Shown here piece by piece: positions 45,233-58,500 of a stretch of DNA of 64,000 bases. The position numbers and the translations under genes were made by a program. The stretch is from Alopecurus myosuroides. Its lineage: Eukaryota > Streptophyta > Magnoliopsida > Poales > Poaceae. The notes below the pieces were generated by a model, which was not told the origin of the DNA, did no database searches, and saw only the letters and a program-made list of their open reading frames with translations. The DNA lies in assembly GCA_028641055.1 (NCBI GenBank), contig CM054062.1, forward strand, positions 238,920,528 through 238,984,527, read 5' to 3'. The number at the start of each line of letters is the position of its first letter. The first letter of the stretch is position 1.

Positions 45233-46616
45233 TGAAAGTGCATTTTGCATCTTTGATCTCTTTTAGGTTTTGGAGTTGATAACAACACCACTAAGCATCT
45301 AACAGTGCGTCAAGTATTTTAGGTAATATCAAATAGATGCCAAAAAGGTGAAGAGATTTACAAGACAAAGCCACCAAGGTACATATGGTCCAGCGGTAGT
45401 ACCGGGCGTGGCAGCGGTAGTATCGCTCTGCACAGCGAGCGGTAGTACCGCGCCCAATACCGCCAGGATAAAATTGCGTACTGCATCCAGCGGTACTGAA
45501 GCGGTACTGGCTCGGTAGTAACGCTGAATTAATATCTATCTTGAGAAAATCCTTGCTCAGCGGTAGTACCACTACCGGATAGCGGTAGAACCGCTCCCTA
45601 CAGGAAGCGGTAGTACCGCCCTCAGTACCAACCGTTGTACCGCTGGCTCGCTTTTGCTCGCAGTAACATTTACGGTACTGAGGCGGTAGTGACCTAGTAC
45701 TACCGCCAACCACTTTGATTTTATTCGAAGATTGTGGCCAGCGGTAGTACCGGTGTCCACTCGCGGTAGTACCGCTGCTGGAGTACCACGGTACTTTGGC
45801 AGCAGTACCGCCCGCGCCCTGTCACTGGGACGCCCTAGTACCGCTCAGGGAACCAAGCAGCGGTAGTACCGCCAGGCTCGAAAATGGGTCAAACGGCTAG
45901 TTTGGGAAGGGGGCTATAAATACCCCATCCCCTTCTTCCCCAAGAGGTTGCTCGCTCCAGCATTAAAGTCAAGCATTTATTGAGCCTCCAAAGTTAGATC
46001 TCTCCCATTCCCTTCACCCAAACTCGTTGATACTTGGAGGATTGAAGGAGAAGATCCGGATCTACATCTTCACCGACTCGTTCTTCATTTCCCCCTCTCT
46101 AGCTAGAGGGATGTAGCCTAGGGTTTCCTCTTGTGGAGAACCTAGGCATCTTGCTACTTGTTGGTGATTTAAGAATTGTTGGGAGCCCCCAATTTGGTTG
46201 TGGGTGTGTGCCCCAAGTTGTTTATAAAGGACTCGATTCCCGCCTCAAAGGGGATCAATAGTGGAAGGTGAACTAGGCCTTTGTGGCGGGTTTCATCGGA
46301 GAATAGGGTGAGGCCTTTGTGGCGTTGAGTAGGCCTTCGTGGCGAGCTCACACCCCTCCAACGAGACGTACTCCCTTAACAAGGAGGAACTCGGGATTAC
46401 ATCGTGTCTCCGTATGCTTCATTTTGGTTACCTCGTTCTCTCACTCCCTTTACTTACTTGCATTGTGATTATTGTTATCCTTGTCATATAGGTAAATTCA
46501 CCGTAGTCGCATTATCTAGATAATTTACCTTTGTGTCAAGCCTAATTGTTAAAGAAAAATTAAAATTGGTCGTAGCACCTATTCACCCCCCTCTAGGTGC
46601 CCATACTTTACTTTCA
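45233..46616 (+). mobile_element. 3' LTR of the Copia element
   Basis: It is 1,384 bp with 7-bp inverted ends TGAAAGT/ACTTTCA. A dense cluster of GCGGTAGTACCGC motifs fills 45,390-45,880, followed by a TATA box (CTATAAATA, 45,914-45,922). The 5' partner is outside the window. Confidence 0.87.
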
Positions 46617-47709
46617 CTAAGTTAGTAGCATTAAATAAAGGTAAGCCGAGAAATAACCGAACACAATAACACGGAGATTTATCCCGAAGTTCACTTCCAA
46701 ATGGAAGCTAATCTCCGTTGGAGCGGTGTGGTGCTACCAAAGTGGAACACCGAGTAGCCGTCCAATGACACACCGTATCTCCTTCGTGTACAAGCACCAA
46801 AGTGGATGGGGGCACGAATCACTATATTGCCGTTGAGGTTGACAACTAGAATCTTGACAAGGATGAGGCACACTCCACAACTTGGAGGGTTCTCACCAAA
46901 TCTCGGAAGCCACCAAGACTCCAAGCAACAAGATCCACGGGATCTCAAAGCTTCGGGAACGCAAACAAGTCTCTAAGCTCCAATGCACTAAGAGTAACAA
47001 GGTTGTAGCTTCCAATGAACCAAGAACTTCAAAATCCCTAAGGGATTAGTGGTATGGTGACGAATCGGTTTGGTGGAGTTGCAGATTTAGTGGTTAACCT
47101 CCAAATCCCAAGAGATCAAGAGATTTGGTTGGTTATTTGGGTAGATCTAATAGTTTTGAGGTGGTGACAAATCATGGAGAGAGAGAGAGCGCTACGAGTG
47201 ACACCTTCTAAAGGTAAAATAAAGACCCCTTTTTTATAGTGGGGAAAACGTGACCGTTTGGGGAGAATATGCTCCACGCAGGAAACCCGGCCTTGGACCT
47301 GGCCAGGCTGGCTTGGAGGCCAGCTGGAGCACAGAGGAGCCCGACCTAGGTCGGCCAGACAGACAACCTGGCCTAGGCCGACTTCACGGTGTGTAGGATG
47401 GCTAGGGGCCCGAGGAGCCCGACCTCCATAGAGCCAGCCCAGCCTAGGACAGGTGATCTGCGCTAGGCCGACCGCCACATAGATCAGCCCAACCTCCAGC
47501 CTGGCCTAGAGCCTGGCCAGGCCAGCCAGCAGATTTCCCGTTTTCTCCTTTCTTCTTCTTTTCTTCTCTTGATCCATTTGCACTTTTGAGGGTTTATGCC
47601 AACCAATTTGCAACAACTTATATTTCCTAAATACTTCAAGCAAATGATAAGACTTTCCAAGTGTTGTGATCAAACACCAAAATAAGATTAGGGGACACAT
47701 GTCCTTTCA
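46617..47709 (-). mobile_element. Truncated or interrupted LTR, minus strand
   Basis: Read on the minus strand, it starts TGAAAGGACATGTGTCCCC at 47,709, has a TATA box (CTATAAAAAAGGGG, about 47,224-47,237) preceded by a GC-rich GGCC/CCTGG-repetitive U3 stretch (47,280-47,530), and continues to the Copia boundary. The Copia element probably inserted into it. No internal region is visible. Confidence 0.5.
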
Positions 47710-50150
47710 AGAAATAACGACGGTAAAAAAACATTTTTAGTTCTATGTAAAATGGTCTCCCAGACGGAATGCCTCCAAGAAAACCTTGTGTTGGAGAACC
47801 TGGGAAAGGAAGCGGTTACAACCCTATCATGCCGCATATTGCAAGTATCTTAATGACGATTTACTGCAACTTTAGGGTTTGTTTGGTTCAAACGAACTTC
47901 ATAGGATTCCATTCATTTGGAATATTTCCTATACAGTTTGTTTGGTTTGTAGGATTGAAAACCATATGAGTTGCTTTGCATGCGATTCCATTGGAAAAAT
48001 TCCTTAGGTTCAACCTCATGGAAATTTTCCTTTGTTTCACAACCATGTCATGGCCATATTTCTTCACAATTTTGTTAAGTTTTTCTTGCGGTGCATCCAA
48101 ACATTGTCTATTACAATTTCTTATGTTTTATATTCATGTAGATTTAACTGTGTCATGATATCTTAATCCTGCGTTTTCTATTCCTAATTTTAGCATCCTA
48201 CGAACATAACATGCCCTACGCTCAAGTAAAGGCACACATCAATTGTCAATTTCTGTAGTATATGTTGCTATACTAAATTTTATGATGTCTGTAGTGTTTG
48301 AAAGTGTAGAATTAGAAACTTTTGACATGGAATTCACACATTACTATGTGCGTGTTCAATGCCACATGTTGACCGACACTAGGGACCTTTTGGATAGAAC
48401 ACATAGAAATGAAAACAAATAAGTACACCTAAAACAATACCATTTGTGCCCATCCAAATACAGGGATGTATAATCAATCTCGTTTCTTGGCAATGGACTA
48501 TCTAGTAATTTCATACAGATATAGATATATATCTACCTCATGGCCTGACATAGGAACATAATTTATTTCCTGGGTGCAGCCATATCCAGATCCACCATTC
48601 AACCAAGAGAAATGTACCTCATTTTGTTTTTGATAAAAATAGAACTAGTTTTGGTACGTTCATCCTTGTGGTATACCCTAATAGAACATGCGACTTTGGG
48701 CAAGTCTCCTAAATATGTAACTCCAATCACTACTTTTACTTAGAAAGGTAAGTTCGAGACATTTGTCATAGTGACATATCTTTCATGTGTAAAATCCAAC
48801 ATTTAGAAATATGAAACTTTGATACGTTTGATTGTATGTAACCCCAAACGACTTGATTACGAGGGAACAGAGCACACCACAAAATAAGGGGGGATGATGC
48901 ACATACGTCGAGACTGCATGACCTAGCCAGGAGGTGAGATCATGTGTTTTCGGCTGGACAAAAAAGTGCAGATGATATTGAATCCAATGATGCCACAATC
49001 CACCCCCTCCATCGGTCGGTGATGCACTCGCATAATCCAACTTTTGATGCGTGAATTCACTAGGCCCACTCATGTCTTTGGAGAATACACGAGAAGGAAG
49101 CAATGCAAGCGGCAGGCTGTGACCTGATCTAAAGCACCCATACCCGAATCCACCCGTAGTAGCCACCTACCCTGGTCTATTGGCAACCACACCCTCGTGA
49201 AGGGGCATTGTCCAGCCCCTATTGGTGCCGCTTGTCCATGCCAGCATTTGCCATTTGTTGTCACAAATGAATAGTTTCTTGGCCCGTATCCCTGTGGAAG
49301 GCCTACATCCACTGGTCGACCGGGTGGTTCAAGGTCGCGCACGCCTCCAGGCACGAGGCACACCCGTTAGCACCACATAACAATCACACCATCTCCCTTG
49401 CAAGGGCCTTCTGCTATCGCACCATCTATCGTGCAAGAACACCTTCGGAATGAGAGGCATCGCCGCTGCCTTAACCGATGCCCACACATGTTTTCACTTG
49501 TGTCCTTCTCAAGAAACACCAATGAGTAATGGAGTGTGAGGAGCGTGGCACCGCGACAGGTGCTCCCTGGTCGTTTAGGAGTCAGATGAAGTGTTGATGG
49601 ATTCTCTTTTGTCACGAAGATATAACTCACTTCATGTGTTACATATGTGTACACTAATTTGGTACTACATGGTTATGCTCTATCGGTTACCTTCTCATGA
49701 TTCTAGAGGCTATTGAGTTCCCGGGCCCTATCTAGTCAAGTAATCATATGTGATTTTTCGTGTGTAAATAAGAACCAATACTTTAAGCATTTTCTAGGTT
49801 GTGTCATGGCATGACACAAAGGTTCAAGGTAGGTGTTCTACCACCATCTAAGAACATGCTTTAAGCATTGTTGGCAAAGCTAGCATGACCTTCTATACCA
49901 AAATGAATGGCCAGAGAGATCTTCACAAATACACACCATTTATACCTTACAAAAATGGCAGCATTGCACATGCTGACATGAGTAAACAACCAGCACATCC
50001 CTGCCCATACGCCTGGCTGTTGATCAAACACATATGCCAAGCAGTACCAATTATCCACAACAGTGAAAACGGGACCAAATTGGCCGCTGCAGTGCCTGTC
50101 GCTGCACAGGCTTTAGCTGGCGCTTACCACAAACATTCTCCCTTTAATTA
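47710..50150. other. Intergenic region
   Basis: I see no convincing gene. About 47,871-48,222 may be a MITE: its ends, TAGGGTTTGTTTGGTTC and the complement of the closing stretch, are imperfect inverted repeats. GTGTCATGGCATGACAC at 49,801-49,817 is a hairpin with 8-bp arms. The rest shows only short ORFs without family resemblance. Confidence 0.5.
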
Positions 50151-50189
50151 ATACCGTGATCTGAGCCGTCCGTTACATGACAGCGCGGA

Positions 50190-50398
50190 CACGTGGCTCG
50201 ATACTGCGCGCCACAGCCGCACCTCACAGACCGTAGCGTGCCGTATATACGTCTCGCTAAGAGACAGACGAGACGCCAGAAATAAGAAGCGGCGAAGGGA
50301 CGATCAAATCGCGCACACAGGACGCGCGAGAGAGAGAGGAGGAGGAGGGAGAGAGGGGAACGCAGGAGGCGGCTTCGACTCGCGGACTCGCGCCGGCG
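50190..50398 (+). promoter_or_regulatory. Promoter and 5' UTR of the MTP gene
   Basis: CACGTG (G-box) is at 50,190-50,195 and a TATA-like GTATATAC at 50,243-50,250. A purine-rich GA leader follows up to the ATG at 50,399. The transcription start is inferred to lie about 30 bp after the TATA. Confidence 0.5.
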
Positions 50399-53300
50399 AT
50401 GGACGAGGCGAATGGTTGCGAGGACAATGACACGCGGGCGCCGCTCCTCGCCGGCGGGCCCGGGCGGCGGCGGAACTCGGTGGGGTCGATGCGCGGGGAG
50501 TTCGTGGCGCGCCTGCCCAAGAAGGTGCTCGACGCCGTCGACCCGGAGAGGCCGTCCCACGTCGACTTCTCCCGCTCCAAGGGCCTCCTCGAAGGTTCTA
50601 CAACCCTCCTCCTCGCATTGCTACTTCTTGTCTTGGAGCAGATTTTTTCTCTCTTTCTTTTTTCCTTTCTGATCTGTATTTGGCATTCTGCTGGCGTTTT
50701 GGTCCGTTGTAATGTTGCGAGGGAGGTAGCGCCTTTCTGGGTTCTCTCGTTGCAGTCTCGTGGTGGTATGTCTGGTGGCTGTGCTTGTGATCCTAGATTC
50801 CGGAATCCCACGGATAATTCTGTTCTCTGGCGATCGTTGAGTCGTTTATGGCTGTATTGCTGGTAGAAGTCGTGGAAAGTATTACTTCTGTTCCAAAATA
50901 TAAGACGTTTTGGTAGGCTGCCAAAACATGTTATATTTTGGAAGGGGGTAGTAGCAACTTATTCTGTGTTCTTTGAAAAAAAATGGAGCTACTTATTATT
51001 GATTCTGTATGTTATCCTTTCTTACTTTATGATGGAAACAGTTCTTGGGTTTGCTATCTCGCGGTGCTTGTGGCTGTTTCCTATGGCTGCAGGTTGTAAC
51101 ATAACCCAATATTGTGTATACTGGGTGACATTCCACCTTCTCTTTTGTTGTCATGGTCCTGGCCACCAGGTCAAAGTTGATTCGTGGTATGCTTTTCAAA
51201 ATCGTCCAATGCTTTTCTGTTCGATTTGGTCAGAAGTCCTTCCTATTATTTTGATTCTTTTTGGAGAATATACAACGCATATCAGAAGTAGCAGCTGCGG
51301 TAGTATAGTATTGGCGTGGTGCCTGCGTTGACAGTTTAGCCGAAATTACTGATTCTTACCCGTGCTTGCTTATTGCTCGATTCATTTTTTGGGTATTTGG
51401 TCCTTGTGTTTCTTTTTCTCTAGATCCTTGGTCAATTCTTTTTTGAGTAAGAAACAACAAGACAAGACAACGAATTTTCAAAGTGAGGGAACATCTAGAA
51501 TCTACAATAGCGGTCGGTGTAGCTTTTTAATTCCATTATCTTTGTCAGGACGTTCTGTATCTGCGATGTGCTCTTTTTTAATAACTATGCTAGCAGGGAA
51601 GAAGTTGGAAATTCAGACTTTTCTTGATTGAAGATTAATTGTGCAAGTTGCGAGGGATGAGAATTATTCCTCTACACTTTCAGAATAAGGTAGAACCGTA
51701 CAAGTGACTTGAACCTGTCACTGAAACACCTTAGTTTTCTCTTGGATGAGATACCGAATATGCACCTCTTACAGACAAAAGTCACAAAACACAGTGCTGC
51801 AAACTTTCAATGTCGGAAACAATTTATTCCATTGGCTGTATATTTTGATGCTTTAGTGGCTATCATGTTCACTTTATTTGTTTCGGATTGCATAGGATAC
51901 TTATACTAACAAGATATATCTTCTTTCTATCATCCAATTCAAGCTAGCTATCCAGGATGACCTTATCTGTTCTTTGTTGTTTATTGGGGTACAAAATAGA
52001 TGTTGAACAGTGTATGAGATTATTTCATTCATAATCTGCTAACATTGCACCATTCAAGTTCATTCTTGTTGTTCCTCTTCCTGTTTTATTCGGTGTTCCA
52101 ATTATATCTGTTTTCCAGATGTTCCAATTGTTACTCAAACATATTTATACCTGCAAACTGTTAATAGTTTTTACTGTCAAGATAATTATGCCATAGCTTA
52201 CTTTGGTGTAATCTAAAAGCATATTACATATGAACAATCCCTAATATTTCGTAGTTTTCGATGGTTCCCCATGATCCTCAAGTAGGATATGACCCCCATG
52301 ATCCTCAAGTAGGATATGACCTACTCCCTCCATTCCACAATATAAAACGTTTTATAGCAAGCTAAAACAGCTTGCTAAAATGTCATATATTTTGGAACAG
52401 AGGAAGTACTAATCTCTCTCTTTCGATATGCAGAGCATGAACTCTTTTATGTGTAACACTCTAACGTGATCACCCTTTTGGACTTATATAGGAGAGAAAG
52501 AATACTACGAGAAACAATTTGCCACCTTGAGATCCTTTGAGGAAGTTGACTCAATAGAAGAATCCAATGTAATAAGTGAAGAGGAAGAGCTCATGGAGCA
52601 AAGACAGAGTGAATTTGCCATGAAGATATCAAATTATGCAAATATTCTTCTCTTGGCATTGAAGGTTGACATTTCTCCTTTGTTTTTAGTCCACTTGCTT
52701 GAACACCTTTAGGTTGATTACACAATTCATACTCTCTTTCTCTTCAGATATATGCCACAGTTAAAAGTGGGTCGATTGCTATAGCTGCATCAACACTTGA
52801 TTCATTGCTCGATCTCATGGCTGGTGCTATCCTTTGGTTCACACATCTCTCGATGAAGAGCATCAACGTCTACAAGTATCCAATTGGTAAATTGAGGGTG
52901 CAGCCAGTAGGCATTATCATCTTCGCGGCTGTTATGGCTACTTTAGGTATGTTTGCTCCTTGGAAAAGGAGATTCATCGAGAATCAAGTGATGTTGCTAC
53001 TTCTTCGCCTTTGTGTATGGACCCCTACTATTGTCTTCAAGATTTAAAGCATAATTATTTTTAAATTACCAGGATTCCAAGTATTTCTTCAAGCAGCTGA
53101 AAAGCTGGTAGTGAACGAGACTCCAGATAAATTGAACCCAGTACAACTTCTATGGCTGTATTCAATCATGATCTTTGCAACAGTAGTTAAGCTAGCTCTG
53201 TGGTTCTACTGCCGGACATCTGGTAACAACATAGTTCGCGCGTATGCCAAGGTTTATATCTTGCTGTGTTTCTCGATTTGACTAGATTCAAATGAACAAA

Positions 53301-55074
53301 TGTACATAAGTTTGGCAAAACTAATGTGACGGGTTGGTTTCCGCAGGATCATTATTTTGACGTGGTCACAAATGTTGTTGGTTTGGCTGCTGCTGTTCTC
53401 GGCGACAGGTTTTACTGGTGGATTGACCCAGTTGGTGCGATCGTTCTTGCAGTCTACACAATTACAAACTGGTCTGGAACAGTGTGGGAAAATGCAGGTT
53501 TGCACTTCTTGTTACAATATTAAAACTTGGCAGATGAAACATCACTTGCACTCTGCATATAGTTCTCCAATCATATGAATATTCTGATGCCACAGGAAAA
53601 GTTTCGGGACAACATCTGCTAGGACAAATTGTTTGTAGGACTACTGGAAATGGCCGTCTCAAATACTCAAACTCTAAGAAACATTTTATAATTAAAATCA
53701 ATGCATAACTCTCTAAAAAATATTAATACATTTTTAAATTAGTTGATGGATCTAAAATATTTGGGGCTGACATACAAGGAAATTGCGTCCATATGATATC
53801 AGATTACCTAGCATGCTACAGTTTACAGATTAGGTTATCCTGACATGTTGTTATATGGTAATTTGGTTTGAGGTCATGCGTAGTCTGGGGCTCTGGGCTG
53901 CCTAGCCCTTACTCCCTCTCCTATGGCCCCCTTGGAGTCTTGTTGGGTTGACGCGGCTCGGCGCTGGCAGGGCCGGCGAAGGGGGCTTCCAAAGTCTGGT
54001 CACTCATGCTGCTTGTGTTCCGGTCAATCTGGATTGAGAGCAATAACCGTGTGTTCAACTCCAAGATTAATTCTGTAGCGTTGGTGCTTGATGGAATCGT
54101 TCAGCAGGCTTAGAGGTGGAAGATTGTAGGTTTACTGTGAAGTGTAGTCCTAGCTTAGCCCTGTGCTCTCCTTTGCCTCTTTCATTTTTCTTTCTTCTTG
54201 CCGGCTTTGCCTTGTTGTGGACCTTTCTAAGCTGTTATTGCTTGCTTCTTCTCCTATCCCCTGAGAAAAAAGAGTTATGGTGTTAAAACATATCTTTATC
54301 CTGTATGCAGTATCACTAGTTGGTGAATCAGCTCCTCCGGAAATGCTGCAGAAGTTGACATACCTAGCTATCAGGCATGATCCTCAAATTAAGCGTGTTG
54401 ATACAGTTCGAGCATACACCTTTGGGGTGCTTTACTTTGTTGAGGTTCGTATATCCTTTTTTCTTCTGTTCTTTTGCATATATTGTTCTTTTAGGTGAAC
54501 TGTTCCTTCCCTACAAAATTAGCCAAGAGATGGATATTATAGTGGGCGCTGGACTAATTCTGTTTCGATAAAAAAAGACAGAGCTATACCAATATTTTTA
54601 CGTCAACTCATCTGTTTGGATTTTGAATGGGATGGATAAGAATGAGGCGCTTCCTTGTGATATAATCAGTCGACAAGCTGTTACCCATCTACGGAGCTTT
54701 GACACTTCCTGATCATAAAATAGTTTTAGTGACGCTCTACGGAGTTTCTCTCGCCAGGACAGTAGTATTTTGACACAAAATCAGTGACATGTGCAGTGTG
54801 TTAGAAATTGGTAGTGGCTTCGTAAAGAGTATTTACAGTGATATTTTCAGCATTTTGATGAACTTCACGACTCATGGGGTTAATGGACTGGCAGGTTGAT
54901 ATTGAGCTCCCAGAGGACTTGCCTCTCAAGGAGGCGCATGCCATTGGAGAATCACTTCAGATAAAGATCGAGGAACTCCCAGAAGTCGAGCGGGCGTTCG
55001 TTCACCTTGATTTTGAGTGTGATCACAAGCCAGAGCACTCGATCCTGAGCAAGCTTCCTAGCAGCCAACCCTGA
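50399..55074 (+). CDS. MTP9: Cation diffusion facilitator, Mn-type metal tolerance protein (MTP9/10 clade)
   Basis: Seven exons: 50,399-50,594; 52,492-52,664; 52,748-52,946; 53,073-53,251; 53,347-53,497; 54,311-54,444; 54,895-55,074. All have GT/AG borders and matching phases, giving 403 aa, the normal length. The N-terminus is hydrophilic, followed by a transmembrane domain of about six segments. The metal-site motifs are DSLLD (Asp141, Asp145) and DHYFD (Asp250, Asp254); DxxxD in both places is the Mn-CDF signature (Zn-CDFs have HxxxD). The C-terminal cytosolic domain ends with [11 protein letters not shown]. Such proteins exchange protons for Mn2+ and move it out of the cytosol, in Golgi-type vesicles or at the plasma membrane. 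The closest relatives by recall are Arabidopsis MTP9/MTP10 and rice MTP9; the symbol is by similarity. No lesion was seen. Confidence 0.93.
50883..50950. mobile_element. Stowaway-like MITE in MTP intron 1
   Basis: It is about 68 bp with TA at both ends and inverted arms (TTCCAAAATATAA against TTATATTTTGGAA), the grass Tc1/mariner-MITE pattern. Confidence 0.72.
52269..52321. repeat. 27-bp tandem duplication in MTP intron 1
   Basis: ATGATCCTCAAGTAGGATAT occurs at 52,271 and again at 52,298, period 27 bp, immediately beside the second MITE. Confidence 0.9.
52322..52408. mobile_element. Second Stowaway-like MITE in MTP intron 1
   Basis: It starts TACTCCCTCCATTCC and ends GGAACAGAGGAAGTA, with TA flanks and a central palindrome around AGCAAGCT/AGCTTGCT. 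This is the typical CTCCCTCC terminus of grass Stowaway elements. Confidence 0.82.
53895..54272 (+). mobile_element. LINE (L1) 3' fragment in MTP intron 5
   Basis: A short frame around 54,009-54,110 reads like the end of plant L1 ORF2 ([12 protein letters not shown] then a stop). It is followed by a pyrimidine-rich 3' UTR and a short A tail at 54,266-54,272. It is on the same strand as the gene and severely 5'-truncated. Confidence 0.6.
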
Positions 55075-55540
55075 TTTCCCTTGGAATCCCACCCTGGGGA
55101 CGGGCTATCTTGCTTGCCATGCAGGATCTGCTGCAGTGTGCTATATGAAAGGGCTCATGGGCTGCAGTTGAGTGAGGCATTGTTGGTTATGATATTCTAG
55201 TTTAGGCTATCTAAGAGATATCAGTATCAGCATTGGAGTCTGTATGGACTTTGCGAAGTCATCTATTTAAGCAACGTATTTTGAGTAGAATTAGTTTATC
55301 TTGCCTCGAGGTATTTGTGCTACTAGGCTGCGGTGTGGAACCACTGGGCAGAAAAATGAAGCAAGCGATTTTTCTGTGCTCAAATCAGTTTAATTTGTGA
55401 ACATAATATGATTAGTAAAATATCCATGCGTTGCTACGAAATAAAATAATAATATACACATTATCAAAGTCATATAAAATCTTTATCCTTCGCAAAAAAA
55501 AATTGTACAAATCTTTAGACGTGTATATAAGTGTCATGTC
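55075..55540 (+). other. MTP 3' UTR and spacer to the LINE
   Basis: After the stop, about 270 bp of ordinary sequence is the likely 3' UTR. AT-rich sequence with no gene follows up to the LINE. I did not see a canonical AATAAA at a convincing distance. Confidence 0.45.
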
Positions 55541-58500
55541 GTGGTTGTTTTTGCATGTGGTAAAATCCAGTGTATTTATCCCACTTCGGGAAATCTATTT
55601 TGGGTCATAGGAGCATATGCTCCCACCATTCAAAAACGCATTATCAAGTTTGGGGAGAATTTCTTCTACCTGCCGGCTGACGGTACCAAGGGAGGGATAC
55701 TAATCGCCTGCACCGATGAGTTCGTGATTTCTGAGTTGCCTTTCACTGTCGGCCGCTTCTCGGTGTCGGGAACAGTTGTTTGTAGGGCTGACAATAAGTC
55801 TTGGTCGATCACCGGTGTGTATGGCCCCCAGGAGGATCTATGCAAAGAGGAATTGCTGCAGGAGCTCAGAGATCTACAGACCATAATGTTGCCTGCTTGG
55901 ATGGTGGTCGGAGACTTTAATCTGATCAAGAAGGCGGAGGAGAAAAGCAACAGGAATATTAACTTGCGTATGATTGGAAAGTTCAGGTCCTTCATTGATG
56001 ATTTAGAGCTCATTGACTTCCCTCTGAGGGGTCGGCGGTTTACCTGGTGCAATGAGAGGAGCAGTGCAACGCACACCAGGATTGATCGCGTGCTTGTCAC
56101 GAAGGACTGGGACATCGACTTCCCACAATTCCAGCTCTCCCCTGTTTCTACGAATGTGTCTGACCACTGCCCGATCATTCTGAAGAACATGCAGCTGAAG
56201 GCTTTCTCTGGCTTTAGGTTTGAAAATCACTGGCTAAGAAGGGAGGACTTTGCTGGCGTTGTGCTTGAGGCATGGTCTAAGCATGTTAGATCAAATGATC
56301 CTGTGAGAGTGCTCCATACAAAACTGTGCAGGGTGGCCCGGGCTCTAAAGAAATGGGGCAGAGGGCTGGAGAGGGAGATGGTGCAGCTGTCTAACATTGC
56401 CAATGAATTGATTCTATGCTTGGACCTTGCTCAGGAGGAAAGAATTCTGACGAACGAGGAGAGGGGGCTGCGGGCGTTACTGAAGGACAAATTATTGGGG
56501 TTTGCGGCCATCGACAGGAGCAGGTGGAGGCAGAGGTCGCGACTCACATGGATCAAAGAGGGAAACACCAACACACGTCTTTTTCACCTGCGAGCAAACG
56601 GGCGCAGGAGAAAAAACCATATCCCCGAACTGCTTGGCGTGGATGGTATGGTGCATGACCACAAGGGCAAGAGCAAGATCCTGGCCGATCACTTCACGGG
56701 GCTGTTGGGCAGAGCTATCCCCGCAGGTAGGAACCTGGATTGGGATTTCGTAGACCTGCAGAGAGCTTGCCTTGATCGCCTTGATCTTTGCTTCACCGAG
56801 GAGGAGTTAAGCGCTGCGGTTTTTGAGATGCCTGGAGAAAAGGCTCCCGGCCCAGATGGATTTACGGGGATTTTCTTCAAAACAAGCTGGATGGTGATCA
56901 AGGACGACCTTCTTTTGGCGCTGAACCATATTCATGACTTGAGGAGTGATAATTGGGGCTTGCTGAACACAGCCAACTTGGTGTTACTACCCAAAAAGGA
57001 GGGTGCTCTCTCTGCGCAAGACTACAGACCGATCAGCCTCATGCACAGTATCTCCAAGATCTTGTGCAAGCTGCTTGCTAATAGGTTGGCACCAGAGCTT
57101 GCAGATCTTGTGTTGCACAACCAGAGCGCGTTTGTAAAGGGAAGATCGATCCAGGATAACTTCTTATACGTCAAGAACATTGTCAGAACGACACACGCTA
57201 AGAAGAAGCCAATGATCTTCCTGAAGCTCGATCTGGCAAAAGCCTTTGACAGTGTCAGTTGGCCTTTCCTGCTACAGGTGATGGAACAAATGGGCTTTGG
57301 CCCAAGGTGGAGAAATCTCATTGCCCTGATCCTTGCGTCCTCCTCCTCGAGGGTTTTGCTCAATGGTTTGCCGGGGGAACCGATTCGGCATCGGAGGGGG
57401 CTGCGGCAGGGGGACCCGCTGTCCCCTCTCCTTTTCATACTCGTGATGGAACCCCTGCACAGGCTGCTTCAATTAGCCACTGATCGAGGAGTTCTATCGC
57501 CGCTCACCTTGCCGGCGGCGAGATTGAGAACCAGCTTCTACGCCGACGATGCAGCCATCTTCATAAACCCTGAACAAGATGATGTGGTGGCAGTGCAACG
57601 AATCCTAGGCCTTTTTGGGGAGGTGTCAGGGCTGAGAACAAATATTTCAAAGTGCGTGGCTTTCCCCTTGAGTTGTGCCGGCCTGGACATTGAGCAGATC
57701 TTGCTGGGGTTTGGAGGATCCATTGGGAGTTTCCCTTCCAGGTACCTAGGCTTGCCCTTGGGGCTTAGGAAACCGACGAGGGCTGAGTTGCAGCCCATCC
57801 TGGATAGCATTGCTGGGTCCCTGAAGGTGTGGAAGGGGAAGTTGATGGACAGGGCAGCCAGACTGCGGCTGGTCAACACTGTCATCACGGCAAAAACAAC
57901 ATACCACCTGACGGCCTTCCCAGCAAACAAATGGTTCATTAAGAAAATCGACAAGCTTCGCAGGGGTTTTGTTTGGTGTGCTGACGAGGAGGCAAGGGGA
58001 AGCCAGTGTCTAGTGAACTGGAAGAGAGTGTGCGCCCCGAGAAGATTTGGAGGGCTGGGTATCAAAGACATTGCTGCTTTCAGCTCGGCACTTCGCCTGC
58101 GTTGGCTGTGGTTACAATGGGCACACTGTGGAGAGGCCTTGGCTTGGGGCTGCCCTGCCGTGCGATGCAACTGACAGAAACTTATTTGCATCTTGCACAA
58201 CCATTGTGATAGGGGATGGGGCTACGGCTAGTTTTTGGCTGGACCATTGGCTTGATGGGGAGACGCCTGCAAAGCTCGCCCCGGGACTGTTCAAGCTTGC
58301 TTATAGGAAGAAGATTTCGGTGGCGGAGGCCTTGGTTCAAGGAAGATGGATGCGCGGCTTGCATAGAATTGCAAATGACGAGGATCTCCATTCTTTTGCA
58401 AGTCTGTGGGGTAAGATACAGACAGTGCAGCTGACTGAAGAGAGGGACTCTATCTCGTGGCGCTTAACAGGGAACAAAACTTATTCCGCGGCGTCGGCCT

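Larger units (their letters stand above)
40789..46616 (+). mobile_element. Ty1/Copia (SIRE/Maximus-like) retrotransposon, 3' half
   Basis: It starts in the middle of the RT domain, cut by the element B array, and continues through RNase H (to 42,051), a spacer, a spliced accessory ORF (42,948-44,817), a polypurine tract (45,221-45,230) and the 3' LTR (45,233-46,616). The large extra ORF between pol and the 3' LTR is the mark of SIRE/Maximus-type Copia elements. Gag, protease, integrase and the start of RT should lie left of the array, outside the window. CTAAG (46,617-46,621) is the candidate target duplicate. Confidence 0.85.

Noticed and set aside
48783..49654. Minus-strand ORFs of 95-127 aa
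   Set aside because: They overlap each other in different frames, lack homologous motifs and look like chance ORFs in intergenic DNA.
50144..50811. Two minus-strand ORFs over the start of the MTP gene
   Set aside because: They are GC-rich shadows of exon 1 and the leader, with no family resemblance; the plus-strand exon is confirmed by phase and homology.
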